DNA of 48,974 nt. Origin: Alphaproteobacteria bacterium (GTDB lineage Bacteria; Pseudomonadota; Alphaproteobacteria; Micropepsales; Micropepsaceae). The notes under the pieces were generated by a model. It was not told where the DNA came from, did no database searches, and was given only the letters and a program-made list of their open reading frames with translations. This document shows positions 34,665-43,207 of the stretch, piece after piece. The translations under genes and the position numbers were made by a program. The DNA is taken from positions 1-48,974 of the forward strand of contig SHWE01000012.1 in the NCBI GenBank assembly GCA_009693985.1. Direction: 5' to 3'. How positions within the stretch are numbered: the first letter of the stretch is position 1; each line of letters begins with the position of its first letter.

Positions 34665-35885
34665 ATGAAAGCGATAGGGAGCGTTGCGCTCGTCGTTCTG
34701 CTCGCGGCCTCTTCGGGCGCCCAAGCGGCGACCACGGCGCTCAAATTCGGCAAGCTCTGGGACGGACGCCGCACGATTCCCAACGCCGTCGTCATCGTGG
34801 TGGACGACAAGATTCAAAGCGTCGCGGCGAACGGGGCGATTCCGGCGGGCGCGGCGGTGATCGATCTCACCCGCTACACCGGCATGCCGGGCATGATCGA
34901 TGCCCACACTCATATGAGTTTCTTTTGGGACCCCGCTTCGGGCACCAACCCGCTGCGCCAGCCGCCGCGTCCCGTCGCGCAGACGGTGACGTTCGCGGCG
35001 GCCAATGCGCGCCGGACTTTGGAAGCGGGCGTCACCACGGTGCGCGATCTGACCGGCTTCGACGGCGCCGACATGCAAATGCGCGATGCCATCAACAGGG
35101 GCGCGATGGTGGGCCCGCGCATGTTCGTCTCCGGCGTCGGCTTGCGCGACAATGTCATCAAGAATTCGCCCGCCGAAGCGGGACGCCTCGCCAAAGCCGT
35201 GCTCGATGGCGGCGCCGATTGGGTGAAGGTCTATGGCTCGACGGGGCGCGCCAACGATCTCACCGGCGAAGCGACGGTCAGCTATGACGAGATGAAATCC
35301 ATCGTCGATACGGCGCACGCGATGGGGCGCAAAGTGGCGATCCATTCCTATGGGCCTAACGCCGCGCGCGATGCGGTGCGTGCGGGCGCCGACACGGTCG
35401 AGCACGCCACCGACATGGACGATGCCACGATCGCGGAGATGGCGCGCAAGCGGATCTGGTACATCCCGACCATCAACCACAATCAGCATTATTTGGAGCG
35501 CGCCGACACCTACCAATTCTCGGAAAGCGACAGAGCGAATTTCCGCGATTACATCGCGCGCAATGTCGAGACGGCGCGAAAAGCTTTCCGCGCCGGCGTG
35601 CGCATATTGCCGGGCTCCGATGCCGTGTTCACCGCGTTCGGCACCAACATGGAAGAGCTGCGCTGGCTCAAGCGGATCGGCATGTCCAACGAGCAGGCGC
35701 TGCAATCGGCGACCGTGCTCCCGGCCGAAATGCTGGGCATGGAACGGAGCATCGGTGCGGTGGCGCCAGGCTATTTCGCCGACATCGCGGCGGTCGAAGG
35801 CGATCCGCTCGCCGACATCGAAGTGGCGATCACCAAAGTGCGCTGGGTGATGAAGGCCGGCGCCGTCGTGGTGGACAGACGCTAG
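34665..35885 (+). CDS. Secreted metal-dependent amidohydrolase (imidazolonepropionase/prolidase-like)
   Basis: A 406-residue exported enzyme (signal SVALVVLLAASSGAQA, then ATTAL). The complete binuclear metal set is visible: H81 and H83 in MIDAHTHMSFF, K188 in DWVKVYGS, H227 in VAIHSYG, H247 in TVEHATD and D319 in PGSDAVFTAFG. This contrasts with the degenerate homolog at 30462. Related enzymes hydrolyse dipeptides, Xaa-Pro or small cyclic amides; the true substrate is unknown. The 3' end overlaps the opposing flavoprotein gene by four bases. Confidence 0.9.
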   Translation: MKAIGSVALVVLLAASSGAQAATTALKFGKLWDGRRTIPNAVVIVVDDKIQSVAANGAIPAGAAVIDLTRYTGMPGMIDAHTHMSFFWDPASGTNPLRQPPRPVAQTVTFAAANARRTLEAGVTTVRDLTGFDGADMQMRDAINRGAMVGPRMFVSGVGLRDNVIKNSPAEAGRLAKAVLDGGADWVKVYGSTGRANDLTGEATVSYDEMKSIVDTAHAMGRKVAIHSYGPNAARDAVRAGADTVEHATDMDDATIAEMARKRIWYIPTINHNQHYLERADTYQFSESDRANFRDYIARNVETARKAFRAGVRILPGSDAVFTAFGTNMEELRWLKRIGMSNEQALQSATVLPAEMLGMERSIGAVAPGYFADIAAVEGDPLADIEVAITKVRWVMKAGAVVVDRR

Positions 35886-37093
35886 GCGTTTTTGAGATAG
35901 CGCAACGCGCCGCGCGCGGCGGTGACGCCGGTCGCCATGCAGGCTTGCAGCAGATAGCCGCCGGTCGGCGCTTCCCAATCGAGCATCTCGCCGGCGGCGA
36001 AGATTCCCGGCAGATCGCGCAGCATCAGCTTGTCGTCGAGAGCGGAGAACGCGACGCCGCCCGCCGTCGAAATGGCGCGCGCGATTCCTTGCGGCGCCAG
36101 CAGCGTGAGCGTCGAGGATTTGATGTTTCGCGCGATGGGAAGGCATTCGGTGCCGATATCGACGCCATGCGCTTCGCGCAGGATATTGATTTCCAGCGGC
36201 GACATGTTGATGGCCTTGCGCAGCACATTGGTCATCGACTGCCCGCGCTTCGGCCGTTCCAGCCGCTTGGCGAGCTGGTCGAGCGTCGCGTCGGGCCGCA
36301 GATCGACTGTGATCGCCGCGCTTCCATACGCGGCGATGCAATCGCGCAGATGCGGCGACAGCGCGTAGATCGCGCCGCCTTCGATTCCGTAGCCGGTAAC
36401 GACGCAATCGCCGCGGATTGTTTGCCCGCCGAAGGTAAGGGCGACGTTCTTCAGCGGCTGTCCGGCAAAACGGGTGCGGAAGATATCGCTCCAGCCAATC
36501 GTGAAACCGCAATTGGACGGTTGCAGCGGCGCGGTGGCGATCCCCCTATTGGCGAGAGTCCCCATCCATGTCCCATCGGAGCCGAGCTTCGGCCAGCTAC
36601 CGCCGCCAAGCGCAAGCACCGTCGCGTCCGCCGCCACGCGCACGATTTCCTTATCGGCCGTTCGGAAAGTCAGGGCGCCGCTGTCGTCCCAGCCCTGCCA
36701 TTCATGGCGGCTCCTGATCGTCACATGCTGTGCGCGAAGCCTCGCCAGACAGGCGCGCAACAGAGGCGAGGCCTTCATGGATTTGGGGAATACGCGCCCG
36801 CTCGATCCGGTGAAAAGCTCCTGGCCCAAGCCTTCCGCCCACGCCATCAGCGCGGCGGGCGGAAAATGTTCGAGGATGGGCCGCAAATGAGCGGCTGCCG
36901 CGCCATAACGCGCGATGAACGCTTCGAACGGTTCGGAATGGGTGAGATTGAGACCGCCGCGCCCGGCCAGCAGAAATTTGCGACCGACATTCGGCATGCG
37001 CTCGTAGACGGTCACGGCGACGCCGCCCGCGCTCAGGATTTCGGCGGCCATCAAGCCGGCCGGCCCGCCTCCAATGATGGCAGCAGTGCTCAA
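35882..37093 (-). CDS. HI0933/YhiN-family flavoprotein (NAD(P)/FAD-dependent oxidoreductase)
   Basis: A 403-residue flavoprotein. The FAD loop is AAIIGGGPAGLMAAEILSAG; the family-specific motifs are GRKFLLAGRGGLNLTHSEP near 38-56, FTGSSGRVFPKSMKASPLL near 93-111, and the C-terminal AGEMLDWEAPTGGYLLQACM. HI0933-type proteins bind FAD but their reaction is poorly defined. The start is TTG 37093, which overlaps the stop of the decarboxylase-like gene by four bases, so it is coupled to an aromatic oxygenase operon. This could mean a role in that pathway or simple chromosomal adjacency. Confidence 0.88.
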   Translation of the reverse strand: MSTAAIIGGGPAGLMAAEILSAGGVAVTVYERMPNVGRKFLLAGRGGLNLTHSEPFEAFIARYGAAAAHLRPILEHFPPAALMAWAEGLGQELFTGSSGRVFPKSMKASPLLRACLARLRAQHVTIRSRHEWQGWDDSGALTFRTADKEIVRVAADATVLALGGGSWPKLGSDGTWMGTLANRGIATAPLQPSNCGFTIGWSDIFRTRFAGQPLKNVALTFGGQTIRGDCVVTGYGIEGGAIYALSPHLRDCIAAYGSAAITVDLRPDATLDQLAKRLERPKRGQSMTNVLRKAINMSPLEINILREAHGVDIGTECLPIARNIKSSTLTLLAPQGIARAISTAGGVAFSALDDKLMLRDLPGIFAAGEMLDWEAPTGGYLLQACMATGVTAARGALRYLKNA

Positions 37094-38115
37094 AGATCCA
37101 GCGTCTGCGGTGCAAAGATTTCTTCAAGCGCGACGCGGCGCTCGCACAGGCCCTGCTCGTGAACATATTGGGTGATCGTTTCGAGCACGGGACGCGCGGC
37201 TTTGACTCCATAGGGCATCGGCGATTTCGTCACCACACCGCGCACCGCTCGATCCACCAATCCCATCTCGTAATAGGGCGCCATCCAGGCGAGCGAATCT
37301 TTGCGCACCTGATCCATTGCGGCGAGGAAGCCGGAATAGAGATTAAGCGCGATCCAGGGATGCTTCTCATAGACGGAACGCTTGATCACCATGCAATGGT
37401 TGATCGGGAAGATGCCGGTCTTCTTGAAATAGCGCGCCGATTCCGCCTCGCGGTCGGGGAAGAGAAACTTCACTTGTGGATCGGCCGTGACGTCGATTCG
37501 GCTGCGGTCCACCAGATTGTTGTTGGCGATGTAATGGACGATGGCGTCGATCTCGTTCTTCAGCAGCATGTCGCCCAAATTCGTATCGAGCGGCACCGGC
37601 GTGATCGAAACGCCCTCGGGCGCTTTGAAGCCCGACGATTTTCCGTGGCTCTTGTCGTCGTTGCGTTCCATCCACCAGGTCATGTCGCGCGGCAGCACGC
37701 CGAATTCGTGTTGCAGCACGCCGCGCGTCCAGATGGCCGCCGTCTGCTGATATTCGGGAACGCCGACGCGCGCGCCCTTAAGCTGCGCCGGCGTGTCGAT
37801 GCCGGAATCCTTCCGCACCACGATCTCGTTGTGGAAGAATTTGCGCATCGTGTAGATCGGCAGACCAACCCAATCGCGATTGCCTTTCGAGGTCAGGATG
37901 GTCAGCGTCGACAGCGACATTTCCGAAACGTCGAAATCGCCGAAGCGAAGCTGGCGCCAGAACATCTCGGACGGGTGAACGGTAGTGGGAACAAGACGAA
38001 TGCCTTCGAACGGCACGCGGCCATCGATCACCGGGCGCGTGCGCGGATTGTCCGAGAGCGCAACTGAAAGCTCCAATGTCGCGCGGCCGCTGCCTTCGTT
38101 CGAAGAACTCACCAT
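37090..38115 (-). CDS. 4,5-dihydroxyphthalate decarboxylase-like protein (no signal peptide)
   Basis: A 341-residue homolog of the proteins at 17075 and 48497. Shared blocks are GARVGVPEYQQTAAIWTRGV, LQHEFGVLPRDMTWWMERND and the C-terminal YVHEQGLCERRVALEEIFAP. The N-terminus (MVSSSNEGSGRATLELSV) lacks a signal peptide and no permease gene is near. It lies directly after two Rieske oxygenases of the phthalate-dioxygenase type, overlapping the second by seven bases. In the known phthalate pathway the order of activities is dioxygenase, dehydrogenase, then Pht5 decarboxylase, so an enzymatic role here is strongly suggested. It could still be a misnamed binding protein. Confidence 0.85.
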   Translation of the reverse strand: MVSSSNEGSGRATLELSVALSDNPRTRPVIDGRVPFEGIRLVPTTVHPSEMFWRQLRFGDFDVSEMSLSTLTILTSKGNRDWVGLPIYTMRKFFHNEIVVRKDSGIDTPAQLKGARVGVPEYQQTAAIWTRGVLQHEFGVLPRDMTWWMERNDDKSHGKSSGFKAPEGVSITPVPLDTNLGDMLLKNEIDAIVHYIANNNLVDRSRIDVTADPQVKFLFPDREAESARYFKKTGIFPINHCMVIKRSVYEKHPWIALNLYSGFLAAMDQVRKDSLAWMAPYYEMGLVDRAVRGVVTKSPMPYGVKAARPVLETITQYVHEQGLCERRVALEEIFAPQTLDL

Positions 38116-39380
38116 TTCGCAACCAGCTCCTTCTCGAAGGCGATACGCCAATCCGCGCCCGCCTGTACCATATTGTCGTGCGCGCGTATGTTTCTGTATT
38201 GGGCCGGATGAAGTCCGCGCGGGTTTCCACCTTTTTCGTTGATTTCGATTGCTTCCAGCAAGATCCGGCGCATCGCGACGACGGCCTTGTCGGAGCTGCC
38301 GAGGAATTCGCGCGACCGGTCGGCGATCGACCCCATGCCTTCCTGTAGCGCGAAATCTTGCGTGTTGATGCCGACGATGCCGGTGTAATTCTGCGTCTTC
38401 TGCATGGCGCGGTCGATGGCGTAATCGTTCGACTGGTTGCGCTTCAGCCGGAACGTGCCGGGAATGATGTCGCCGGCCCCGCGCCCCATGCCGGATTCGC
38501 GGCTCTCGATCCAATCGGGCTTAAGCGGGATGGTTTCGTCATAGGCGAGCATCCAATTGTAGACATGGGTGGTCGTATCATCGATGGGCGCCCAGATATG
38601 GCCGTCCTGGCGCGGCGTTTCGTTCTTGCCGCCGAACCAGCCGACGCAATTGGCCCGCATCTGCTGCGCCGGCATGATGTATTGGTAGACGCGGACATAT
38701 TTGCCGTCCTCGCCCATGTCGCGCGTCGAGACATAGTAATAGCCGCAATCGGTGCGCTCGACGTCGATCTTCGGCGTGCGGTCGCGCTGGCGCGGTTCGG
38801 CTTTGTTGCTCTTAAAATTGTTGTGCGCGAAGGAGGAATGCGACGTATCGAGCCCGCCTTCCAGCGCCTGAAGGTAATTGCAATTCTCGAACGTCTTGGA
38901 GACGAAGACGTGCTTTGCCGGCGCGCGCGTCCATTCGTAATCGGGCTCGGGCGGCTGCAAATCCTTCTGACCCATATAGGTCCACACCACGCCGTTCTTC
39001 TCGACGGCCGGATAGGCGAGGAGCTTCACCTTCGCTTGCAGCGTCGTGCCCACGGGCTCGGACGGCATGTCGATGCAATCGCCGTGACGGTCGAATTTCC
39101 AGCCATGATAGACGCAGCGCAACCCGCATTCTTCGTTGCGGGCGAAGAACAGAGGCGCGCGGCGATGCGGACAATAGGCATCGACCAAACCGACCGCGCC
39201 CGACGTGTCACGGAAGGCGATCAGATCCTCGCCCAACAGACGCAGGCGCAAGGGCGCGCCGTCATTCTCCGGAAGTTCGATAGATAGACACAGCGGCCAC
39301 CAATAGCGCCGGAACAATTTCCCGCAAGGGCTGCCCGGCCCGATGCGGGTGACGCGGGTGTTTTCTTCCGGGCTCAGCAT
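38109..39380 (-). CDS. Rieske oxygenase, phthalate 4,5-dioxygenase family (copy 1)
   Basis: A 423-residue oxygenase. Rieske ligands are C70 and H72 (AYCPHRRAPL) and C89 and H92 (LRCVYHGWKF). The mononuclear site is in LQALEGGLDTSHSSFAH, with D177, H180 and H185. Single-subunit oxygenases with this motif act on phthalate, vanillate or similar acids. ATG 39380 lies one base after the stop of copy 2 (39382-40650), its close paralog. No reductase partner is encoded nearby. It is followed by the decarboxylase-like gene with a seven-base overlap. Confidence 0.93.
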   Translation of the reverse strand: MLSPEENTRVTRIGPGSPCGKLFRRYWWPLCLSIELPENDGAPLRLRLLGEDLIAFRDTSGAVGLVDAYCPHRRAPLFFARNEECGLRCVYHGWKFDRHGDCIDMPSEPVGTTLQAKVKLLAYPAVEKNGVVWTYMGQKDLQPPEPDYEWTRAPAKHVFVSKTFENCNYLQALEGGLDTSHSSFAHNNFKSNKAEPRQRDRTPKIDVERTDCGYYYVSTRDMGEDGKYVRVYQYIMPAQQMRANCVGWFGGKNETPRQDGHIWAPIDDTTTHVYNWMLAYDETIPLKPDWIESRESGMGRGAGDIIPGTFRLKRNQSNDYAIDRAMQKTQNYTGIVGINTQDFALQEGMGSIADRSREFLGSSDKAVVAMRRILLEAIEINEKGGNPRGLHPAQYRNIRAHDNMVQAGADWRIAFEKELVAKW

Positions 39381-39381
39381 C

Positions 39382-40650
39382 TCACCACAGCGCGACGAGG
39401 TCCTTTTCCATGACCGTCTTCCAATCCTGGCCGGACGGAACGACGCGGTCATAGGCGCGCACATTGCGATAGGTTATCGGATCGACGCCGCGCGGCGTGC
39501 CACCCTTCTCGTTGACGCCGATGGCTTCGAGCAGAATGCGCCGCATGGCGACGATGGCCTTGTCCGAGGTGCCGAGGAATTCCTTGGAACGGTCGCAGAT
39601 CGGCCCCATGCCTTCCTGGAGCGCGAAGTCCTGCGTGTTGACGCCGTCGATGCCGGTGAAGTTCTGCGTCTTCTGCTTCTGGCGGTCGATGAGATAATCG
39701 TTCGACTGGTTGCGCTTGAGGCGGAACGTGCCGGGAATGTTGTTGATCTCGCCGCGGCCGGCCGCGACTTCGCGCTTCTCCACCGCTTCCGGTATCAGCT
39801 CGTCCTCCGGATGCGGCGCGCACATGATGTTGTAGACATGAGTCGTGTAATCGTCGATCGGCGCCCAGATGTGTCCGTCGAGACGCGCGGGTTTGTTGCG
39901 CACGCCCTCATAGCCGATGATGCTGGCGCGCAATTGCTGCGCCGGCATCACGTAATGATAGACGCGGACATATTTGCCTTCGTCGACATTGCGTTGCGAG
40001 ACATAGGAATAGCCGTAATCGGTGCGCTCGACGTCGAGCTGGGGCGCGCGGTCGTGCTGGCGTAGGTTCGCGCGGTCGCCGAGCTTGTTGTAATGCGCGA
40101 ACGACGAATGGGTGGTGTCGAGGCCGCCTTCCAGCGCTTGCAGATAATTGCAGTTCTCGAAGGTCTTCGACACGTAGCGATGGGTCGCGGGCGCGCGCGT
40201 CCATTCGTAGTCGGGCTCGGCGGGCTGCAAATCCTTGGGACCCATATAGGTCCACACGACGCCACCCTTTTCGACGGTCGGGTAGGCGAGGATCTTCACC
40301 TTCGCTTGCAGCGTGGTTCCCGCTGGTTCCGAGGGCATGTCGACGCAATCGCCGTGCCGGTCGAATTTCCAGCCATGATAGACGCAGCGCAATCCGCATT
40401 CCTCGTTGCGGGCGAAGAACAGAGGCGCGCGGCGATGCGGACAATAGGCGTCGATCAATCCGATCGCGCCCGAAGAGTCGCGAAAGGCGATCAGGTCTTC
40501 GCCGAGCAGGCGCACGCGCAACGGCGCGCCGTCCTTTTCAGGGAGTTCGGTGGAAAGGCACAGCGGCCACCAATAGCGCCGGAACAATTTCCCGCACGGT
40601 GTGCCCGGCCCGATGCGGGTGGCTCGTTCGTTTTCTTCAACCGTCAACAT
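39382..40650 (-). CDS. Rieske oxygenase, phthalate 4,5-dioxygenase family (copy 2)
   Basis: A 422-residue protein nearly identical to copy 1 across the first 190 residues, with the same ligands (C70, H72, C89, H92, H180 and H185; LEGGLDTTHSSFAH). The two differ most at about residues 187-310, inside the catalytic domain: for example this copy has NKLGDRANLRQHDRAPQLD where copy 1 has NNFKSNKAEPRQRDRTPKID. This suggests duplication followed by change of substrate, or two chains in one trimer. It starts at ATG 40650, ten bases after the dehydrogenase stop. Confidence 0.93.
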   Translation of the reverse strand: MLTVEENERATRIGPGTPCGKLFRRYWWPLCLSTELPEKDGAPLRVRLLGEDLIAFRDSSGAIGLIDAYCPHRRAPLFFARNEECGLRCVYHGWKFDRHGDCVDMPSEPAGTTLQAKVKILAYPTVEKGGVVWTYMGPKDLQPAEPDYEWTRAPATHRYVSKTFENCNYLQALEGGLDTTHSSFAHYNKLGDRANLRQHDRAPQLDVERTDYGYSYVSQRNVDEGKYVRVYHYVMPAQQLRASIIGYEGVRNKPARLDGHIWAPIDDYTTHVYNIMCAPHPEDELIPEAVEKREVAAGRGEINNIPGTFRLKRNQSNDYLIDRQKQKTQNFTGIDGVNTQDFALQEGMGPICDRSKEFLGTSDKAIVAMRRILLEAIGVNEKGGTPRGVDPITYRNVRAYDRVVPSGQDWKTVMEKDLVALW

Positions 40651-40660
40651 GCGCGTCTTC

Positions 40661-41761
40661 CTACTGCCAAGGCTCAACTGTGATGTGGATCGCCGGCTCC
40701 TTGTCTTCACCGCCGACGATCTTAAGCGCGCGATCGACCTCGGAAAGACCCACGACATGGGTCGAGATCAGATCGAGCGGATATCTTCCGGATTTCATGG
40801 TGTCGATGGCAAGCTCGACCGCGTCGAAGGAATGGCCGCGCACGCCGGTCAGACTCGCCTGGTAACGGATGAGGCGGTCAAGATCGAGCGGCACGGCGGA
40901 TTTCTTCCACGCGGTGCACAGCATGGTGCCGCGCTTCTTCAGAAGTGCGATGCCGCCATTGATGATTTCGGGCCCGGCGCTGGTCGATTCGATGACGAGA
41001 TCGGCCATGCTTCCGCCGCTGATGTCTTTCACACGCGCGATCACGTCCTCTTCGTCGATGGCGATGGTGTGGGTCGCGCCCAAATTCTTCGCCGTCTCCA
41101 ACCGGTTTTTATCCCGTGCCAGTCCGATGACGATGATGTTCTCGGCGCCCGCGACTTTCGCGGCCAGCGTGCAGGAGAGACCTTGTTGACCCGGTCCCAG
41201 GATGACGATGGTTTTTCCGGGCGCGGCGTGTCCGTCCATATAGGCCCATTGGAAGCCATTGCCCAAAGGCAGCGCCATCGCCGCGATATGAGGCGGAATG
41301 TTCGCGGGCAGCCGGTGAATGATGGTGCGCGGATGCATATAGAGATATTGGCTGTAGCCGCCGAAGAGACCGGGCGCGACCGTTAAGGGCGTCGAACCGT
41401 AGCGCACGCCCTTGGGATTGAAATGATCTGTCTCAAGGCAGGAGCGGTATTCGCCGGTGCGGCAATAATCGCAATGGCCACACGGAAGGTATTCTTCGAG
41501 CGCGACGTAATCGCCTTCCTTGACGCCCCAGCGATAGGCCGCCGCTTGCCCAAGCTTTTCGATGGTGCCGACGATCTCATGGCCGAGGATGCAGGGGCTG
41601 AATTTGTCGGACAGGTATTTGCCCCAATCACTGCCGCAAATGCCGGTCGCCACCACGCGCAAAAGGCCGGCATCGGTAGGCACATCGGGAATGGGCAGTT
41701 CGCGCAGTTCCGTCTGGCGGGGGCTCAACATCACCGCGGCAAGAGTGGAATGGGCGCTCAT
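40661..41761 (-). CDS. Zinc-dependent alcohol dehydrogenase (MDR family)
   Basis: A 366-residue medium-chain dehydrogenase. The catalytic zinc site starts at GICGSDWGKY, GHEIVG follows, the structural zinc Cys set is CGHCDYCRTGEYRSC, and the NAD loop is VILGPGQQGL. It would oxidise an alcohol or dihydrodiol-type intermediate. It is the first gene of the operon that continues with two Rieske oxygenases and the decarboxylase-like protein. ATG 41761 is preferred; an in-frame TTG at 41797 and an ATG at 41731 are alternatives without better ribosome sites. It is a paralog of the gene at 43208. Confidence 0.9.
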   Translation of the reverse strand: MSAHSTLAAVMLSPRQTELRELPIPDVPTDAGLLRVVATGICGSDWGKYLSDKFSPCILGHEIVGTIEKLGQAAAYRWGVKEGDYVALEEYLPCGHCDYCRTGEYRSCLETDHFNPKGVRYGSTPLTVAPGLFGGYSQYLYMHPRTIIHRLPANIPPHIAAMALPLGNGFQWAYMDGHAAPGKTIVILGPGQQGLSCTLAAKVAGAENIIVIGLARDKNRLETAKNLGATHTIAIDEEDVIARVKDISGGSMADLVIESTSAGPEIINGGIALLKKRGTMLCTAWKKSAVPLDLDRLIRYQASLTGVRGHSFDAVELAIDTMKSGRYPLDLISTHVVGLSEVDRALKIVGGEDKEPAIHITVEPWQ

Positions 41762-41963
41762 GCGATTTTGTATAGGAGCGGCGGAAGGGGCTGACAAGCA
41801 TGAAAGCGCAGGCCGGAAAGCCCACGCCGGCGCCTGGGCCCAACAATTACGCCCTCGTAGGGTGTAGAGTATTTCCCTTTCCGGCCAAGCCTATAGAGGC
41901 CGGCGATTGGCAGTCTAAATTTTCTTAACCGTGTTCATGCGACGTTGGAGAAGGGGAGCACCA

Positions 41964-43136
41964 ATGTCAGCACGCGCACATCTTATTAGCGCCCGTCCGC
42001 TTTGCCGCCATTCGGACGGCGAAGAGGTTCAAACGCAGGTTCTGGCCCTGGCCGGCCTTGCCACGCTGGAGATCGGGTTCGGCTATTGCCGCGCCTGCGG
42101 GCATATCTACCAAGTGCGTCCGCCCTCCGCCGCCATCCTCGACCAGCACTATGCCGCTTTTTCCAATTACACCTGCTTCGATCCGGCTGCGGCACGAACC
42201 GCGCCACCGGCGGCATCCACGCGGCGGCTGCTGACCCTGGCCGAGGCGCGGGCGCCGCGCGCCGGCACGGTCTATGAAGTCGGCTGCGCGACGGGATTTC
42301 ACCTGCGCCATTTCCGCAGCGCCGGTTGGGATGTCGGCGGCTGCGACCCCTCGCCCAAGGCCGCCGCGCAGGCGCAAGACCTCTTCGGCATCGCCGTCGA
42401 TTGCGGCTTCGAAGCCGAGATCCTGCCACGGCAGAAGGACCTTGCGGTCGTCGTCTTTTCGCATGTCCTCGAGCATCTCAGCGATCCGCTGGCGGCGCTG
42501 ACCCGCGCGCGCGATGCGCTTCGCGATGACGGCGTCGTGCTGCTGGAAGTGCCGTGCGCGATCGCCCCGCATCTCATGCCGCCGGGCTGGTTCACCTTCG
42601 AGCATCTGCAGTACTTTTCGGAAAACGCGCTGCTCCGTATGTTGCACGCCGCCGGACTCGCGCCGATCGAATTGCGGGTTGCCTTCAAGGCGGAACTCTA
42701 TCCGGTGATCGCCGTGATCGCCGGCAAAGGGGCTCAGCAAAGCCGGCCCACGGAAGACAAGCTTGCCGCTCTGCAAGCGCGTCAATTCCTCGACGTTCTT
42801 GTCTGGCGCGACGATTCGCTTTGGGGCGCCACCTCACGCCGCCTCCGCGACCTGACGGGTCCTGCCTATGTGTGGTGCGCCGGCGTTCACACCGCGCAAT
42901 TGTTCGATCGCACGGAGCTTCTCAAGAGTGCGGACGTTCTCGGCATCGTCGACCGCGATGCGCAGAAATGGGGACATCTACAGGCGGAACGCGCGATCAT
43001 CAGCCCAGAGGATTTTCGCGCCCGCTATGACGAAGAGCCCGTCGTCATTTCATCTTTTGCATCGGAAGCGCAGATCGCACAAAGCCTTGCCGAATACGGC
43101 ATCGCGCCCAAGCGCATCGTCCGCCTTTACGGCTGA
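41964..43136 (+). CDS. SAM-dependent C-methyltransferase-like protein
   Basis: A 390-residue protein with the three-part layout of NovU/TylC3-type methyltransferases. The N-terminal part has Cys residues that may bind zinc (ARPLCRHSD and YCRACGHIYQ). The SAM core has VYEVGCATGFHLRHFRSAGW, GGCDPSPKAA and VFSHVLEHLSDP. The C-terminal domain (about 285-390) includes YVWCAGVHTAQL, a Rossmann-like feature. Family members methylate nucleotide sugars or are of unknown role. ATG 41964 follows AAGGGGAG. No sugar-biosynthesis genes surround it; it ends at a strong bidirectional terminator. Confidence 0.85.
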   Translation: MSARAHLISARPLCRHSDGEEVQTQVLALAGLATLEIGFGYCRACGHIYQVRPPSAAILDQHYAAFSNYTCFDPAAARTAPPAASTRRLLTLAEARAPRAGTVYEVGCATGFHLRHFRSAGWDVGGCDPSPKAAAQAQDLFGIAVDCGFEAEILPRQKDLAVVVFSHVLEHLSDPLAALTRARDALRDDGVVLLEVPCAIAPHLMPPGWFTFEHLQYFSENALLRMLHAAGLAPIELRVAFKAELYPVIAVIAGKGAQQSRPTEDKLAALQARQFLDVLVWRDDSLWGATSRRLRDLTGPAYVWCAGVHTAQLFDRTELLKSADVLGIVDRDAQKWGHLQAERAIISPEDFRARYDEEPVVISSFASEAQIAQSLAEYGIAPKRIVRLYG

Positions 43137-43156
43137 ACGAGACCGTACGTCCAAAC

Positions 43157-43185
43157 AAAACGGGCGCCCAGCGGCGCCCGTTTTT
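43157..43185. terminator. Bidirectional rho-independent terminator
   Basis: The stem CGGGCGCC/GGCGCCCG with a CAGC loop is flanked by AAAA on the left and TTTTT on the right. It lies between the convergent methyltransferase and dehydrogenase genes and can serve both strands. Confidence 0.9.
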
Positions 43186-43207
43186 CATTGTGCTTGATGC
43201 GTGAAAA

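Noticed and set aside
34267-34668. Open frame across the divergent region before the amidohydrolase
   Set aside because: It overlaps the secreted hypothetical gene antisense, has no ribosome site and ends in the amidohydrolase start region.
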